The notes under the pieces: model-generated
Databases searched by the model: none
What the model was told of the DNA's origin: nothing
The model's input: the letters and a program-made list of their open reading frames with translations, nothing else
Origin: a virus
IMG/VR virus record: IMGVR_UViG_3300001533_002684
Span: 1 to 36,066 of that record
Reading direction: 5' to 3' (one strand)
DNA: 36,066 nucleotides
Shown here: positions 9,757 to 18,885 of the stretch, piece after piece
Position numbering within the stretch: position 1 is the first letter of the stretch
Layout of the letters: each line of letters begins with the position of its first letter
Made by a program: the position numbers and the translations under genes

Positions 9757-10212
9757 TTATTGCGAAGCACGCGATGCGTTTATAAGTGTGATGAGATGGG
9801 AAAACCCATCGTCAAGTGATACTTTAAACACATGATCCATAATAGACGTGACTTGCTGAAGATTTAAGCCTTCGGTATTACATGTATCTACTAAAAATAT
9901 CATGCCTTCTTCCTTCGAGAGCATTCCGTCTTTAACCATGCACCGTATATCCTCAAGCATTTCTGTCTGAATAAAGTCCTTGGAGTTCTTAGAACCGGGC
10001 CCGGATTTAAAACATCCCTTGGATCTGGCTTTCCTGTACAGACATGCCCGTATCTTTTCTTTACTTCCTGGTCCCTTATATCTTCCAAGCATTGACAACC
10101 CGGTCTTTATATGGCTGCAATCGTGCGCAGGAAACGATCGGTTCGGCCCACAGAATGCAGAATCAGGAAGTGATTTCCGTTTCTTAGTGGTCAATTTCTT
10201 ATCAGTTTCCAT
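9757..10212 (-). CDS. DUF6582-like phage head-associated protein
   Basis: ATG 10212 is chosen because AGAGGT lies just before it; the longer frame from 10278 would overlap most of the neighbouring small gene. The 151-residue product opens with a basic stretch (TDKKLTTKKRKS), then LPDSAFCGPNRSFPAHDCSH and IKTGLSMLGRYKGPGSKEKI. This arrangement resembles the DUF6582 motif found in phage capsid-morphogenesis proteins (LPDSAF...R.FP..D..H). The C-terminal 60 residues are helical. The family match is from memory of the motif. It sits between portal and protease genes, so a role in head assembly is likely. Confidence 0.6.
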   Translation of the reverse strand: METDKKLTTKKRKSLPDSAFCGPNRSFPAHDCSHIKTGLSMLGRYKGPGSKEKIRACLYRKARSKGCFKSGPGSKNSKDFIQTEMLEDIRCMVKDGMLSKEEGMIFLVDTCNTEGLNLQQVTSIMDHVFKVSLDDGFSHLITLINASRASQ

Positions 10213-10222
10213 GCGGGTACCT

Positions 10223-10393
10223 CTATTTCCGTCCTGTTCCCCGGCCCTGACCGTTACCTCTTCCGTATCCCGGGCCACCTTTTACACATGGACCTTTGTT
10301 TGCTCCACCGCGGGCGCCACCTGATCTACCCTGGCCTCTGCCTGAACCATTCTGTGGTCTCGGGTTTCCCCGTGGATTAACTCGATTACTCAT
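10223..10393 (-). CDS. Small Arg-Gly-rich basic protein
   Basis: A 56-codon gene. Its ATG overlaps the stop of the upstream gene (TAATG at 10391-10395) and AGGAG lies a few bases before it. Its stop lies 10 bases before the next start. The product is almost only Gly, Arg, Asn, Pro and Gln, with several RG and RGG units (GRGQGRSGGARGG, YGRGNGQGRGTGRK), one Cys and no predicted fold. Such RGG proteins usually bind nucleic acid. Its tight fit between stop and start codons supports it as real. Function in the head cluster is unknown. Confidence 0.6.
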   Translation of the reverse strand: MSNRVNPRGNPRPQNGSGRGQGRSGGARGGANKGPCVKGGPGYGRGNGQGRGTGRK

Positions 10394-10602
10394 TACTCCT
10401 CCTTGTGTATTTTCTGCAGCAGTGTGAGAATTTCAAAAGCCTTCGGCCAGTCAGTATCCGGTACGAATACCTCTGAACCTTCTGCATACACCGCGTAGAA
10501 ATACTCTATGAAATTAAATATATTCTTCCACTCCTCTTCAGTAAGAGCAGGGAGATTACGTCCTATTTGACCCAGGTATTCAACCAGTTCCCTGGGCTTC
10601 AT
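10393..10602 (-). CDS. Small acidic helical protein, unknown function
   Basis: A 69-residue, mostly helical and acidic protein between the portal gene and the RG-rich gene. Start and stop overlap its neighbours by one to a few bases, so it is part of a coupled unit. The sequence (LVEYLGQIGRNLPALTEEEW, FNFIEYFYAVYAEG) shows amphipathic helices and no catalytic motif. Small proteins in this place can be chaperones or head-completion factors, but nothing here proves it. Confidence 0.55.
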   Translation of the reverse strand: MKPRELVEYLGQIGRNLPALTEEEWKNIFNFIEYFYAVYAEGSEVFVPDTDWPKAFEILTLLQKIHKEE

Positions 10603-12254
10603 CAGTCTTTCCTCGAACCGGGCCCGGACTTTGTTCCGTGCTGATTCCTGGGTTGATTCTGCGACTTTACCTTATTGTTTACCGCAGACTCATCCCCCGC
10701 GCCGCCACCTTTTGACTTGGCAAGAGGGATTGACACCATGTTCACAAAGAGTTCCTTCTCATCTGCTTTTGACATGGGTCTGCGCTTAATGTCTTTTCTT
10801 GCTTCGCTTAATGTAATGAGATTACCTTCCCACTGGTTGATACTGGTATTAATCTTGGATATCATCTTCTCCAGGCTCATCTCATTGAACTGTAAACTAA
10901 TAATAGGATCGCCCCATTTATCAAACATCTGTTCAGATGTCATTCCTTTTGATGAGATAATGTCTGGTAATATATTGTAATTATACACGGAGGTTACTAT
11001 ACTGGATATATAGGTACACCGGTCAGCCAATGCATCGTCCAGTGATTCACTGGTTGATCGGTTCGCGGTATCCCCTTCCCCCACACTTACTCCTGAGGTA
11101 CCTGATCCAACATGTACCCTGTTTTTAAAATGTTCAATGTACGGCATGATGTTATCAATACCTGTCTGCAGATTAATCGAATCTATATCTACACGGTGGT
11201 GTGTCGTCACCATTCCGTTCGGTGCCATCTGCTGTATGTTATCGTGAACCCTGGTGACCTCCGCATCGTTTGCCGGTCGGTCATCTGAACCAACCTTTAT
11301 ATGTAACAGCGGAGATCCATACTGAAATGCCAGTAACTCCACCGTTTCTTCAAGTGATCTGAGTGTCAGAATATCATCAATAACCTGAAAGCATGGAGGC
11401 TCAGGAAAAATGTCATCACCTGCGTCCGTTATAAATCCTATGACAAGATCACGAGCCGGTATTCCTGGAATACCTTTCGCAATAGTCTTCTTATTATGCT
11501 GCGCAGCAAGGGTACGCTCAAGCATTTCCCGTACCCCTATAATTTCATTTGCTTCGTTTACAAAGAAATACAAGTTTCCTGGATTAAGGAATCGTATACT
11601 TCGTATGTGGTTGGTTACTGTGTTAGCTCCATCATACGGGTTATCTCCTGTCCACCTGATCTTTTGTCCGACAAACAAACCGTATTTTAAAATATCAGTT
11701 ACCATGCGGGATACATGTTGATTCATGTATTTACCACTGGTCATCTGCATGAATGCCAGTTCTTTCTTTACGTATGAGCTCAACACGTTTTCTTCTGAGA
11801 CAATATTAAACCCGTTACGCATCATGGTTTCAACCTGACGCATAATGGAACGGGAGAAGTAGGATTCCTTTGAGAAATAGGAATCTATTCGAGAGTAATC
11901 ATATGGTGATTTTACCATCTGATATTGCTTGTATCGTATTCTGGTAGGCACTTCCTTCCTTGCAGTAACATACTGGTACAGAGTACTCTTATCTTTTCTC
12001 TTCTCAAGGAATTTGCCGATGTGTGCACCTCCTGCCTGAGTTGCTGATCGTCCACTGGTTGCAACACTTCTTCTGTTCCTTCGCCGAAACATGCCACCCT
12101 TGCTTACTGCAACAGGGAAACCGACGGGTTCCTGTAATTCCTTCGCATATTCTTTCTTGAACTTGTCAATCTCCGCACGAGTACGTCGTTCAATTACCTT
12201 ACTATCAGTACGGAATCTATCAAAGAACTGGTGTAGGTGTTCAGATATTTTCAT
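10602..12254 (-). CDS. Portal protein
   Basis: The 550-residue product lies next in the terminase-to-capsid gene order and has portal features. A basic N-terminus is followed by helical segments, the wing (SIMRQVETMMRNGFNIVSEE near 137-156), strands with FLNPGNLYFFVNEANEIIGV, and EPPCFQVIDDILTLRSLEE leading into the long helix-rich core near residue 280. The clip and stem region follows (MPYIEHFKNRVHVGSG). Its C-terminal tail is disordered and basic and ends KSGPGSRKD, a motif echoed by KSGPGSKNSKD in the protein encoded at 9757-10212. GAGG overlapping the upstream stop supports the start. The portal ring is the DNA channel and terminase docking site. Confidence 0.75.
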   Translation of the reverse strand: MKISEHLHQFFDRFRTDSKVIERRTRAEIDKFKKEYAKELQEPVGFPVAVSKGGMFRRRNRRSVATSGRSATQAGGAHIGKFLEKRKDKSTLYQYVTARKEVPTRIRYKQYQMVKSPYDYSRIDSYFSKESYFSRSIMRQVETMMRNGFNIVSEENVLSSYVKKELAFMQMTSGKYMNQHVSRMVTDILKYGLFVGQKIRWTGDNPYDGANTVTNHIRSIRFLNPGNLYFFVNEANEIIGVREMLERTLAAQHNKKTIAKGIPGIPARDLVIGFITDAGDDIFPEPPCFQVIDDILTLRSLEETVELLAFQYGSPLLHIKVGSDDRPANDAEVTRVHDNIQQMAPNGMVTTHHRVDIDSINLQTGIDNIMPYIEHFKNRVHVGSGTSGVSVGEGDTANRSTSESLDDALADRCTYISSIVTSVYNYNILPDIISSKGMTSEQMFDKWGDPIISLQFNEMSLEKMISKINTSINQWEGNLITLSEARKDIKRRPMSKADEKELFVNMVSIPLAKSKGGGAGDESAVNNKVKSQNQPRNQHGTKSGPGSRKD

Positions 12255-12260
12255 CGGACA

Positions 12261-14834
12261 TTAACCTCGTCCCTGTAGTATATCAAATATATGCAACATG
12301 GACTCCCTGATTTCGGTAACCTGTACTCCGGTATCTTCTTCAAGTTTCATTACAAATTCACCGTATGGTAACGGATTACCGGCATCATCCATGTATTTAC
12401 TCATAGCTACGGTCTCTTCTCCAAACAGACCGTTTGTTACGATCTTCTCTGCTATACCTTTAAGATCTCCAAACCCCGAGGAAAGAGACGCCGGCATGTT
12501 ATCTACTTCGTCAATTTCATCAGCCGAGAGAGGAAACTCGTTGCCCAATAAAGACTCTGAAGCTTCATCCAATTGGGCAAGGCCGCCGGCACCCATAAGT
12601 TCATGCAGATCTCTATAGGTATTATACTGTGAATTCACCTGTGTTTGCACGATTTCATCCACCAGGGCTTTGGGTTCATAGCAGTCTTTCAGTCCCAGAA
12701 TAAGATCGATCATTGATTCAAGCAGCTTGGAAAGTGCTTCCAGAGATGCCAGCCTTGTTCTTGAAAGATAGATGTCGTTAATGATTGTGACATCAGAGAT
12801 AGTAAAATCTATGAACTGCATAACATAGTTTACCATGCTCCACTTGAGATTTCCCAGTTGGCAGGAAAGGAAATCGAATACCTCGCCTATTCCGAAGCAA
12901 TCGTTTGCCATCATCATTCGTATCTCCGGTATTCCCTTTATACTGGAGAGCATGATATCAAGAGGAGAGAAAAGTATATCGAGAAATTCAGACAATCCGT
13001 TTGCCAGGGTAAGTTTGATCATCTCCCACATCTCCTGGGTTGGAAGTTTTAACCCGGCAAGGAAAGTGTTTCTGCTCATTGAGCCGTTGAACACGTCAAC
13101 GATCTGTTTTATAACAGTGAGAAGTTCTACCAGCATCTGTACATCGGCGGATCCTTTGATATCAGATGCCCATCTTCCATACATCTCTTCACGTAAGTCT
13201 CTGGCAAACTTCTGTGAATCCTGTACTTCCCCGGTTCCCATACAGGTAGGACAGGTTGCCCCGTTTACCTCCCCCGTTCCGTTACACGTATAACACTCAA
13301 CCATATCATCATTACAGAACTGACCACCGGTAGATATAAACCGGTGCACCATGGACGCAAGGAATACCATCAGATATACCCAGCAGCATAACTGCTGAGA
13401 TGATCCCCACTTCGCGAGATTCGCGGTACCGATTGTCACCCGATCTGCCAGATTAAGCAGCCAGGTAATACCCCCATCCATCTTCTGCAGATAATCCATG
13501 AAGAATACCCCGGTGTTGGCAACAAATGGGTCGTCTGTAGGCAGAGACATCCATGATCCCGCCTGTTCGTTTACCGCGTTTATAATTCTGTTTTCTGCGG
13601 TAGCATCTGCAGAAAGTTTATATCCGAAGCAGTCAAAGGGTGAGGATTTCCCATCCCTGAAGTTATTATACTGATAATCCCTGGCACTGTTTACCGAACT
13701 CTTAACCTGCTGACTCATGTTAATCGCACCTGTTGCTGATTGAATCGCATGAGAAAGCGGCTTTACATTATCCTTTCCGTTGATCCCATATTTGGAATCA
13801 TTATGCATGAGATAATCAGCGATCAGTTTGGCTTTCTCAACTTCTTCAGCGGTAGGATTACGGTCAGAATCCAGGTTTTCTTTCGCGCATATTGTTCCTG
13901 ATCCGGTACCGTTCGGATCAAGTTCCATGCGCATCCAGTGTTTAAAGCAATGGGCAAGCTCCAGCTTCATGCCGGCGTAGGTATTGGGGTTGAAGAATAT
14001 AGGAGAGGTGGTACAACAACGTATAGACTTGAACCTGCTTTTTCTCTCCAGATCGTGTGCTTCAACAATACCACCACCGCATTCAAAATCACCCTGTTTG
14101 GATGTTGCGCATCTGTATCCTGCTAATTTAAGCAGAGCATTCTCAGCGGATCTAAGACCCTTAGATATTTTATCACCAAGGGAATATTTAGCCACCGGTA
14201 TCTTAAACTTACCCTTAAACCAGCCACAAAGATACCCAATGGTATAGTGAACTGTAATCACATATGACATTTTTAACACCAGGATAAGCAGGCGCACACC
14301 ATACATCATAAGGTTAAAGTAGGACATGTTGGCAATCGTGCTCTTTACTTCGTCCTGCAGTGCGTCTGCATCAAAGTTTTCGGCAGCTTCACGTATACGA
14401 TCCTGATCTTTGGTCGGATCAAAGTATCCGGCAATGCGGAATATACACTGCTTGGTATCGTCATCGAGAGTATACTCCGGTGCACTGGTATCCTCCGGGA
14501 ATATAATCCCGGTAAGATCTGTGGTGTATTCAAGAAGATACGGCGGTATCTCTCCGATGTAGCCATCTATATCGTCAATAGATTTCTCAAGGAGAAACCG
14601 TGATCGTATAAGCAGTGCTTCACCTATTGATTCGAGATAGTCAAACCGCTGATACATGGCAAGCAGGGGATCCGGCACATCCTCTATGAAGTCCACCATT
14701 TCTGGAACAGACATTCCCGCTTCTTCAATCTTTTCCTCTGCGTATTCCTGTACCCTCTTGGGAGGTTCTACTCCCGGCTGATACAGAAAATCATCATATA
14801 TGTCAGATCCGTCTCGACGGTCGTTCCCTGCCAT
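12261..14834 (-). CDS. Large virion-cluster protein with DnaJ-like Cys motif
   Basis: An 857-residue protein between terminase and portal that I do not recognise. It has a hydrophobic helix near residues 181-205 (YGVRLLILVLKMSYVITVHY), another near 487-502 (CWVYLMVFLASMVHRF), and near 513-537 a DnaJ-type zinc motif CYTCNGTG...CPTCMGTGEV with two CxxCxGxG units. The C-terminal 250 residues are helical. DnaJ Cys-rich repeats bind zinc and unfolded protein, so chaperone-like or structural use is possible. The start has GAGGGAC six bases upstream and overlaps the terminase end by 32 bases. Place and size suggest a virion or packaging-associated protein, perhaps membrane-interacting. Confidence 0.55.
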   Translation of the reverse strand: MAGNDRRDGSDIYDDFLYQPGVEPPKRVQEYAEEKIEEAGMSVPEMVDFIEDVPDPLLAMYQRFDYLESIGEALLIRSRFLLEKSIDDIDGYIGEIPPYLLEYTTDLTGIIFPEDTSAPEYTLDDDTKQCIFRIAGYFDPTKDQDRIREAAENFDADALQDEVKSTIANMSYFNLMMYGVRLLILVLKMSYVITVHYTIGYLCGWFKGKFKIPVAKYSLGDKISKGLRSAENALLKLAGYRCATSKQGDFECGGGIVEAHDLERKSRFKSIRCCTTSPIFFNPNTYAGMKLELAHCFKHWMRMELDPNGTGSGTICAKENLDSDRNPTAEEVEKAKLIADYLMHNDSKYGINGKDNVKPLSHAIQSATGAINMSQQVKSSVNSARDYQYNNFRDGKSSPFDCFGYKLSADATAENRIINAVNEQAGSWMSLPTDDPFVANTGVFFMDYLQKMDGGITWLLNLADRVTIGTANLAKWGSSQQLCCWVYLMVFLASMVHRFISTGGQFCNDDMVECYTCNGTGEVNGATCPTCMGTGEVQDSQKFARDLREEMYGRWASDIKGSADVQMLVELLTVIKQIVDVFNGSMSRNTFLAGLKLPTQEMWEMIKLTLANGLSEFLDILFSPLDIMLSSIKGIPEIRMMMANDCFGIGEVFDFLSCQLGNLKWSMVNYVMQFIDFTISDVTIINDIYLSRTRLASLEALSKLLESMIDLILGLKDCYEPKALVDEIVQTQVNSQYNTYRDLHELMGAGGLAQLDEASESLLGNEFPLSADEIDEVDNMPASLSSGFGDLKGIAEKIVTNGLFGEETVAMSKYMDDAGNPLPYGEFVMKLEEDTGVQVTEIRESMLHIFDILQGRG

Positions 14835-16509
14835 AGAGTCCCTCTGTCCTGGTATGTATAGTTCGTCTTGAAGGTGTATGTTCCATTGTATTCGCCATGC
14901 TGTTTTCCCGGCGGGATGTAACCATATCCTTCAGATTTGCTGCTTCCATTGTAGCAGATGAGTAGTCAAACTGCTGTCCCATGAGTTCACGAACAAACAT
15001 GTCATACCCGTGTATATTAATCTGCAGGGCAGATAGTGAATGTGAGTTCTCGCTGTAGATGAATCCACCTTCTCGTGTTGCTGATTTACGACGGAAGTTC
15101 CGTATCTCTTTACCAATCCCTTCCCTGTTCTCATCTTCTTCTTCAGGTATAACCAGCTCAGTCTCAAGGTATTTACCAAGGAGGCTGACGATACGTACTT
15201 TTGTTCGCACCTTCAGGTATTCCCTGCGTATAAATCCGGTATCAGGATCATCATATTCCAGTACAACTTCTTCCTTCTTCCCTGAATCAACAACGTTAAT
15301 AATCTTGGCAGGATCCTGTCCCAGGCTTAAAAGCTGGGATTGCATCAGTTCTACCTGTGTGTCTCCATATCCTGAGTCTACTGACATGCAGGTATACGGG
15401 TGTTTCTTATGCAGTTCCATTATGCGCTGTACTGCCGTCAGCTGCGTATAATCTTCGTATGCTATCTTTTCATTTCGGACAAGCCATGGCTTTCCCCACA
15501 TCTGTGCTATCTCTACAAGACGTACTCCGTTCTGTGGATTATTCCAGTCGACTCCCAGGAACTTATGCGCCTTGACATATTCAAGAGTTGATCGTAGATC
15601 TTCACACGTTGGCATGCTGTCACCAAGTCGGGCTCTACGAAACGCACTGTCTACAATCTCACGCTTGTATACCGCACCTTTCGGTTCAACAAATTCAGCC
15701 ATAACCTCAAGCTGCCAGGTTATATCATCATGTATAAGTTCACGAAGCCGGGGCTCAATGAGATGCCAGTTCTTTTCCATGGTGGTAGGCAGATGGTATT
15801 CTGACCCGTCAGTGTATTTAGGTGATGCACATCGTCCACAGAAGTTCCTGAACCATGTATCCTCAAGACCAGACGGGGTAGAAGACGCCCACAGGTGAAT
15901 GTCAGTATTACCTTTTACTATACCTGTGATAACCGGCCACGCTTTGTCCGGCATGTATTCCGCTTCATCAACATAGATATGGGTACCGCGTTGACCACGG
16001 GCTTTGTCCGGATTATTACTCATCAGGAAGAATCGTATGGCACCGCCACTGGCTGCGGTAATTGAATGATCATGTTGCGCTTCAAGACCCTTGGTCTTCT
16101 TCTTCTTCTTGCCTATAACAAATGCTTCTTCAATGTCTGAGTTTCTGAGAAGATTTCCCATGATCTCTATCATACGTTCCATAAGGTTCTTGTTAGGAAC
16201 AAATACCAGGATAACCGCGTTCTTGTCAAAGTGTGCAGTATGGAGAAGATCTATGCACAGATGTACCGTCTTACCAGACTGTCTTCCGACTCGTGCTGCT
16301 CTGTCCTTTGCGGGATCACGGAGCAGATTCTTAAACATGTTCTTGACTTCAAGTGGTTCTTCCCCGGTATCTGGATGGTGTAGATAACGTTCAGCCCATA
16401 TAACAGGGTCGTCCGCCTCTTCTATAAAATGAAGTACGGCACTGTCCCCTGATTTCCTGGCATCATCTTCTATGATTGCCCGTATTTTAGGATCTATTCT
16501 ATTTGCCAT
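14803..16509 (-). CDS. terL: Terminase large subunit
   Basis: The 568-residue protein has both terminase domains. ATPase: Walker A GRQSGKT (residues 75-81), Walker B HIYVDEAE with Asp181-Glu182, and coupling motif ASSTPSG near 208-214. Nuclease (RNase H-like): FLGVDWNNPQNG with Asp321, MSVDSGYGDTQ with Asp378, and a late acidic/His region (ENSHSLSALQ) near 510. It cuts concatemers and pumps DNA into the prohead through the portal. It is the first gene of the leftward morphogenesis block and its promoter probably lies at 16552-16560. No small terminase subunit is recognised beside it. Confidence 0.9.
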   Translation of the reverse strand: MANRIDPKIRAIIEDDARKSGDSAVLHFIEEADDPVIWAERYLHHPDTGEEPLEVKNMFKNLLRDPAKDRAARVGRQSGKTVHLCIDLLHTAHFDKNAVILVFVPNKNLMERMIEIMGNLLRNSDIEEAFVIGKKKKKTKGLEAQHDHSITAASGGAIRFFLMSNNPDKARGQRGTHIYVDEAEYMPDKAWPVITGIVKGNTDIHLWASSTPSGLEDTWFRNFCGRCASPKYTDGSEYHLPTTMEKNWHLIEPRLRELIHDDITWQLEVMAEFVEPKGAVYKREIVDSAFRRARLGDSMPTCEDLRSTLEYVKAHKFLGVDWNNPQNGVRLVEIAQMWGKPWLVRNEKIAYEDYTQLTAVQRIMELHKKHPYTCMSVDSGYGDTQVELMQSQLLSLGQDPAKIINVVDSGKKEEVVLEYDDPDTGFIRREYLKVRTKVRIVSLLGKYLETELVIPEEEDENREGIGKEIRNFRRKSATREGGFIYSENSHSLSALQINIHGYDMFVRELMGQQFDYSSATMEAANLKDMVTSRRENSMANTMEHTPSRRTIHTRTEGLYGRERPSRRI

Positions 16510-16533
16510 GTGATGTATTCAACCCTGTAAGAT

Positions 16534-16541
16534 GTTATAAT
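16534..16541 (+). promoter_or_regulatory. Extended -10 promoter for the rightward genes
   Basis: TGTTATAAT matches the extended -10 consensus TGnTATAAT exactly and lies 44 bases before the first rightward start codon. No good -35 is seen, which extended -10 promoters tolerate. Confidence 0.5.
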
Positions 16542-16551
16542 AACAAAGAAT

Positions 16552-16560
16552 AGTATACCA
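16552..16560 (-). promoter_or_regulatory. Extended -10 promoter for the leftward terminase block
   Basis: On the minus strand the bases read TGGTATACT, an extended -10 (TGn then TATACT). It faces the terminase start 43 bases away, back to back with the rightward promoter. The same TATACT variant recurs at 20301-20306 and 26111-26116. Confidence 0.45.
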
Positions 16561-16584
16561 TGTGTAACATATAAGGAGCCACGA

Positions 16585-16989
16585 ATGATATATAATCAGT
16601 TTTCAAACAATCAGAGAGGTTGGACAGATTTTGGCGGGCAGTTTGATATCCCAAAAATAAACAGACAGCCTATTGGTGGGGTTAGACCGATTTCAACCGC
16701 ACGGCATAATCCTTTCGTGACCAGACCCAGCCGGTATATCCGTGGTCCTGTAAACAAAGGTAATGTCCTTCTTACGAGAAGAGCAGTCAGTATAGGTTGG
16801 AAAGTTGCGGCGGGGGTTGGTACAGTTAGTCTGGCAAAGAAGGGTTTTGATGCACTTGATAACATCGCTAGGTCAATCCACCTTGGAAATGCAGCACCGG
16901 TTCAGGGACAGTTTGGATTCAGAAGTGGTTATAAATCACAACCGGCAGGGCTCTCAGGCTTACGATTCAGTTACCGAAGGAGAACATAA
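16585..16989 (+). CDS. Basic protein of unknown function
   Basis: A 134-residue, strongly basic protein with many Arg and Gly residues and a central hydrophobic helix (AVSIGWKVAAGVGTVSLAKK, about 71-90) that could cross or touch a membrane. AAGGAG six bases before ATG supports the start. It is followed at once by the 452-residue gene. No family is recognised. Basic, partly hydrophobic proteins next to terminase are often carried in the head and ejected with DNA; that is only a suggestion here. Confidence 0.5.
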   Translation: MIYNQFSNNQRGWTDFGGQFDIPKINRQPIGGVRPISTARHNPFVTRPSRYIRGPVNKGNVLLTRRAVSIGWKVAAGVGTVSLAKKGFDALDNIARSIHLGNAAPVQGQFGFRSGYKSQPAGLSGLRFSYRRRT

Positions 16990-18348
16990 ATGAACGGATA
17001 TACGTTCGGTCATGATATTCACAATCTAAGATACACTGAGCAGCAACCACTCTCCTTTGATCCCAGTGGTCTCGCTGACCCAATGGGGCTTATTGGTAAA
17101 GCAGCGAAGATTGAATTGTATGCAAATATATTCAGGTCAGGACGGGGTATGCTGGGGACCATGGGATTTGGAGTATTTGGTTCTAGCCCAATGCATCCGT
17201 ACAGTGGAAGATCTAAGTATGCATACCAGGCTAAATCATTGTGGCGGCCACAGCCGGCGTCAATGAATCCGTTTGGATTATTTCCAACTGCAATCGACGC
17301 ACTCAACATTCCAAGAAATCTTGAAGGTATACACTCAATGTACAAATCCACCAAGGGTTTGTTTCAAACTAAACCAGTGAGTGCAAATGTAATAAACAGT
17401 GTCTATCTCGGGGAAGACGCATTCCCCGATAGCCCACTTGCATGGAACACGTACAATACTTCCAAGAAAGGATCAGCACAGAAAAGCTGGTATCACCGGT
17501 TCTTTTCCTCGGATGAAGCAAAATCCAAGGCAATGTCTCGTACAAACTACATGGGTTTTCTTGACAGACGTCTAATCATGGAAGATGAATACCGCCAGAT
17601 GATGCGCAATATTCTCCCAAAGGATATATATCAGAAGATATCCAAAAAGGATATGTCTCAGGGATTTGTAAATAAACTTCGGGGGTTATACGATCAGTCA
17701 CCGACACCCTACATAAGTTCTGATGATTTCAGCAGCATATGGAATGCCCGCCACCGTTCAGTGTTTAGCATAGCTACTGGATCCGAAGAAGTAGGCCCAT
17801 GGGCATACCGTGTAAAAGATGCGGCATCTAAGACCGCATTATTTACAGATGAAGCAGCAAAGAAAACGGTATTACAGACAGGGTTTACTACTTCCCGTGC
17901 AAAGGAAGGAGGCATACTGGGAAAAGTATTCGGCAGAGGTAGGAAGTTCAGAGATACCAGTGTGGCAATGAAAGCAGCAATAGAAAACTACACTGAGTTT
18001 GCTTCAGGAACTCCGTTGACTAATGCAGCATATGATTCAATGGCAGACTACAGTACTATGTATGCTAAAAGATTAGCAAATGCCAGGATACTCAAAGCAA
18101 CTATGATAGGAACAATTGGAGTAGATATTCTTGCACACAGTGGAAGAAAAACATATGAGTTGATGAGAGATATTCCATCACAAATAGCTAGTACTATAAG
18201 TCGGTCAATGCGGACAGAGTTTGGTACTGGTGATGTTCTCTGGACATCCCGAATGGCAACGGAACGGCAAAGGGCAGTACATGCCATCCAGGATGCGCAG
18301 ATGAACGCGAGGTATTTGCTAGGGCAGGAAGCGTCCCTGTATCATTGA
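16990..18348 (+). CDS. Protein of unknown function, possible internal virion protein
   Basis: The 452-residue protein starts with AAGGAG at a good distance. Its first 120 residues are Gly, Pro and aromatic rich (PSGLADPMGLIGKAAK, GMLGTMGFGVFGSSPMHPYS). The middle is helical and charged, and a hydrophobic segment lies near residues 371-385 (ATMIGTIGVDILAHS). It lies directly after the small basic gene and shares with it a basic character and a hydrophobic stretch. No known domain is recognised. Large basic proteins of this type may be ejected proteins. Confidence 0.5.
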   Translation: MNGYTFGHDIHNLRYTEQQPLSFDPSGLADPMGLIGKAAKIELYANIFRSGRGMLGTMGFGVFGSSPMHPYSGRSKYAYQAKSLWRPQPASMNPFGLFPTAIDALNIPRNLEGIHSMYKSTKGLFQTKPVSANVINSVYLGEDAFPDSPLAWNTYNTSKKGSAQKSWYHRFFSSDEAKSKAMSRTNYMGFLDRRLIMEDEYRQMMRNILPKDIYQKISKKDMSQGFVNKLRGLYDQSPTPYISSDDFSSIWNARHRSVFSIATGSEEVGPWAYRVKDAASKTALFTDEAAKKTVLQTGFTTSRAKEGGILGKVFGRGRKFRDTSVAMKAAIENYTEFASGTPLTNAAYDSMADYSTMYAKRLANARILKATMIGTIGVDILAHSGRKTYELMRDIPSQIASTISRSMRTEFGTGDVLWTSRMATERQRAVHAIQDAQMNARYLLGQEASLYH

Positions 18349-18384
18349 TCTATGCCCTGATGCAAATTGAAGGGGGCCACCCGG

Positions 18385-18597
18385 TCAGTTTGATGATCCA
18401 TTTGTTGCCATAGCTGCCAGATCCTGTAATAAGTTTGCTTCCCAGAAATGTCGTACTCTCCTGATTGTTCTGTAGTCGGATCCTACCTGCGATGCGATAC
18501 TTCGGTCATCCCAGCCTGCATCAAATAGATTTACTAATTGTTTGAATCGTGGTCGTAACTCGGTGAGTCTTTCGGACACGGGCACAACGCTATGCAT
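18385..18597 (-). CDS. Small helix-turn-helix DNA-binding protein
   Basis: ATG 18597 is preferred: CGGAGGA lies just upstream, whereas the longer frame from 18663 has no ribosome site. The 70-residue product contains a likely helix-turn-helix, LVNLFDAGWDDRSIASQVG and SDYRTIRRVRHFWE, resembling the DNA-binding part of recombinases and small regulators. It is the only minus-strand gene within the rightward block and has its own sigma-70-type promoter at 18690-18717. A repressor-like role is plausible but not shown. Confidence 0.6.
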   Translation of the reverse strand: MHSVVPVSERLTELRPRFKQLVNLFDAGWDDRSIASQVGSDYRTIRRVRHFWEANLLQDLAAMATNGSSN

Positions 18598-18689
18598 ATG
18601 GTTCCTCCGTAAACTTAAAGAGTTAGAAGTATATGTCTCATCTGTGTTTCTGGAATACGGCAAGGGAGATTCTATTGAGACATATTCCT

Positions 18690-18717
18690 ATAATAGATAT
18701 ATCTACTTATTTGTCAA
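18690..18717 (-). promoter_or_regulatory. Sigma-70-type promoter for the HTH gene
   Basis: On the minus strand a perfect TTGACA (18717-18712) is 16 bases from TATTAT (18695-18690). This places the transcript start about 80 bases before the HTH gene. Confidence 0.6.
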
Positions 18718-18840
18718 GTAAAATCCAAGAAGAACTGAACGTTTTTAACAGGTATTGTCACTATTATAAACAAGTAGACATAATACTGTAATAGTGATTG
18801 TGCTTGACATATCCGTATATATAAATAGAAATGGGTAGGG

Positions 18841-18885
18841 TAGAATAAAAACAATCCCACCAAGTGACCAGCCCGGCAGGATTGT
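18841..18885 (-). terminator. Intrinsic terminator, minus strand
   Basis: ACAATCC (18885-18879 on the minus strand) pairs with GGATTGT (18857-18851), followed by TTTTATTCTA. The 21-base interior can form extra pairs. Confidence 0.5.
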
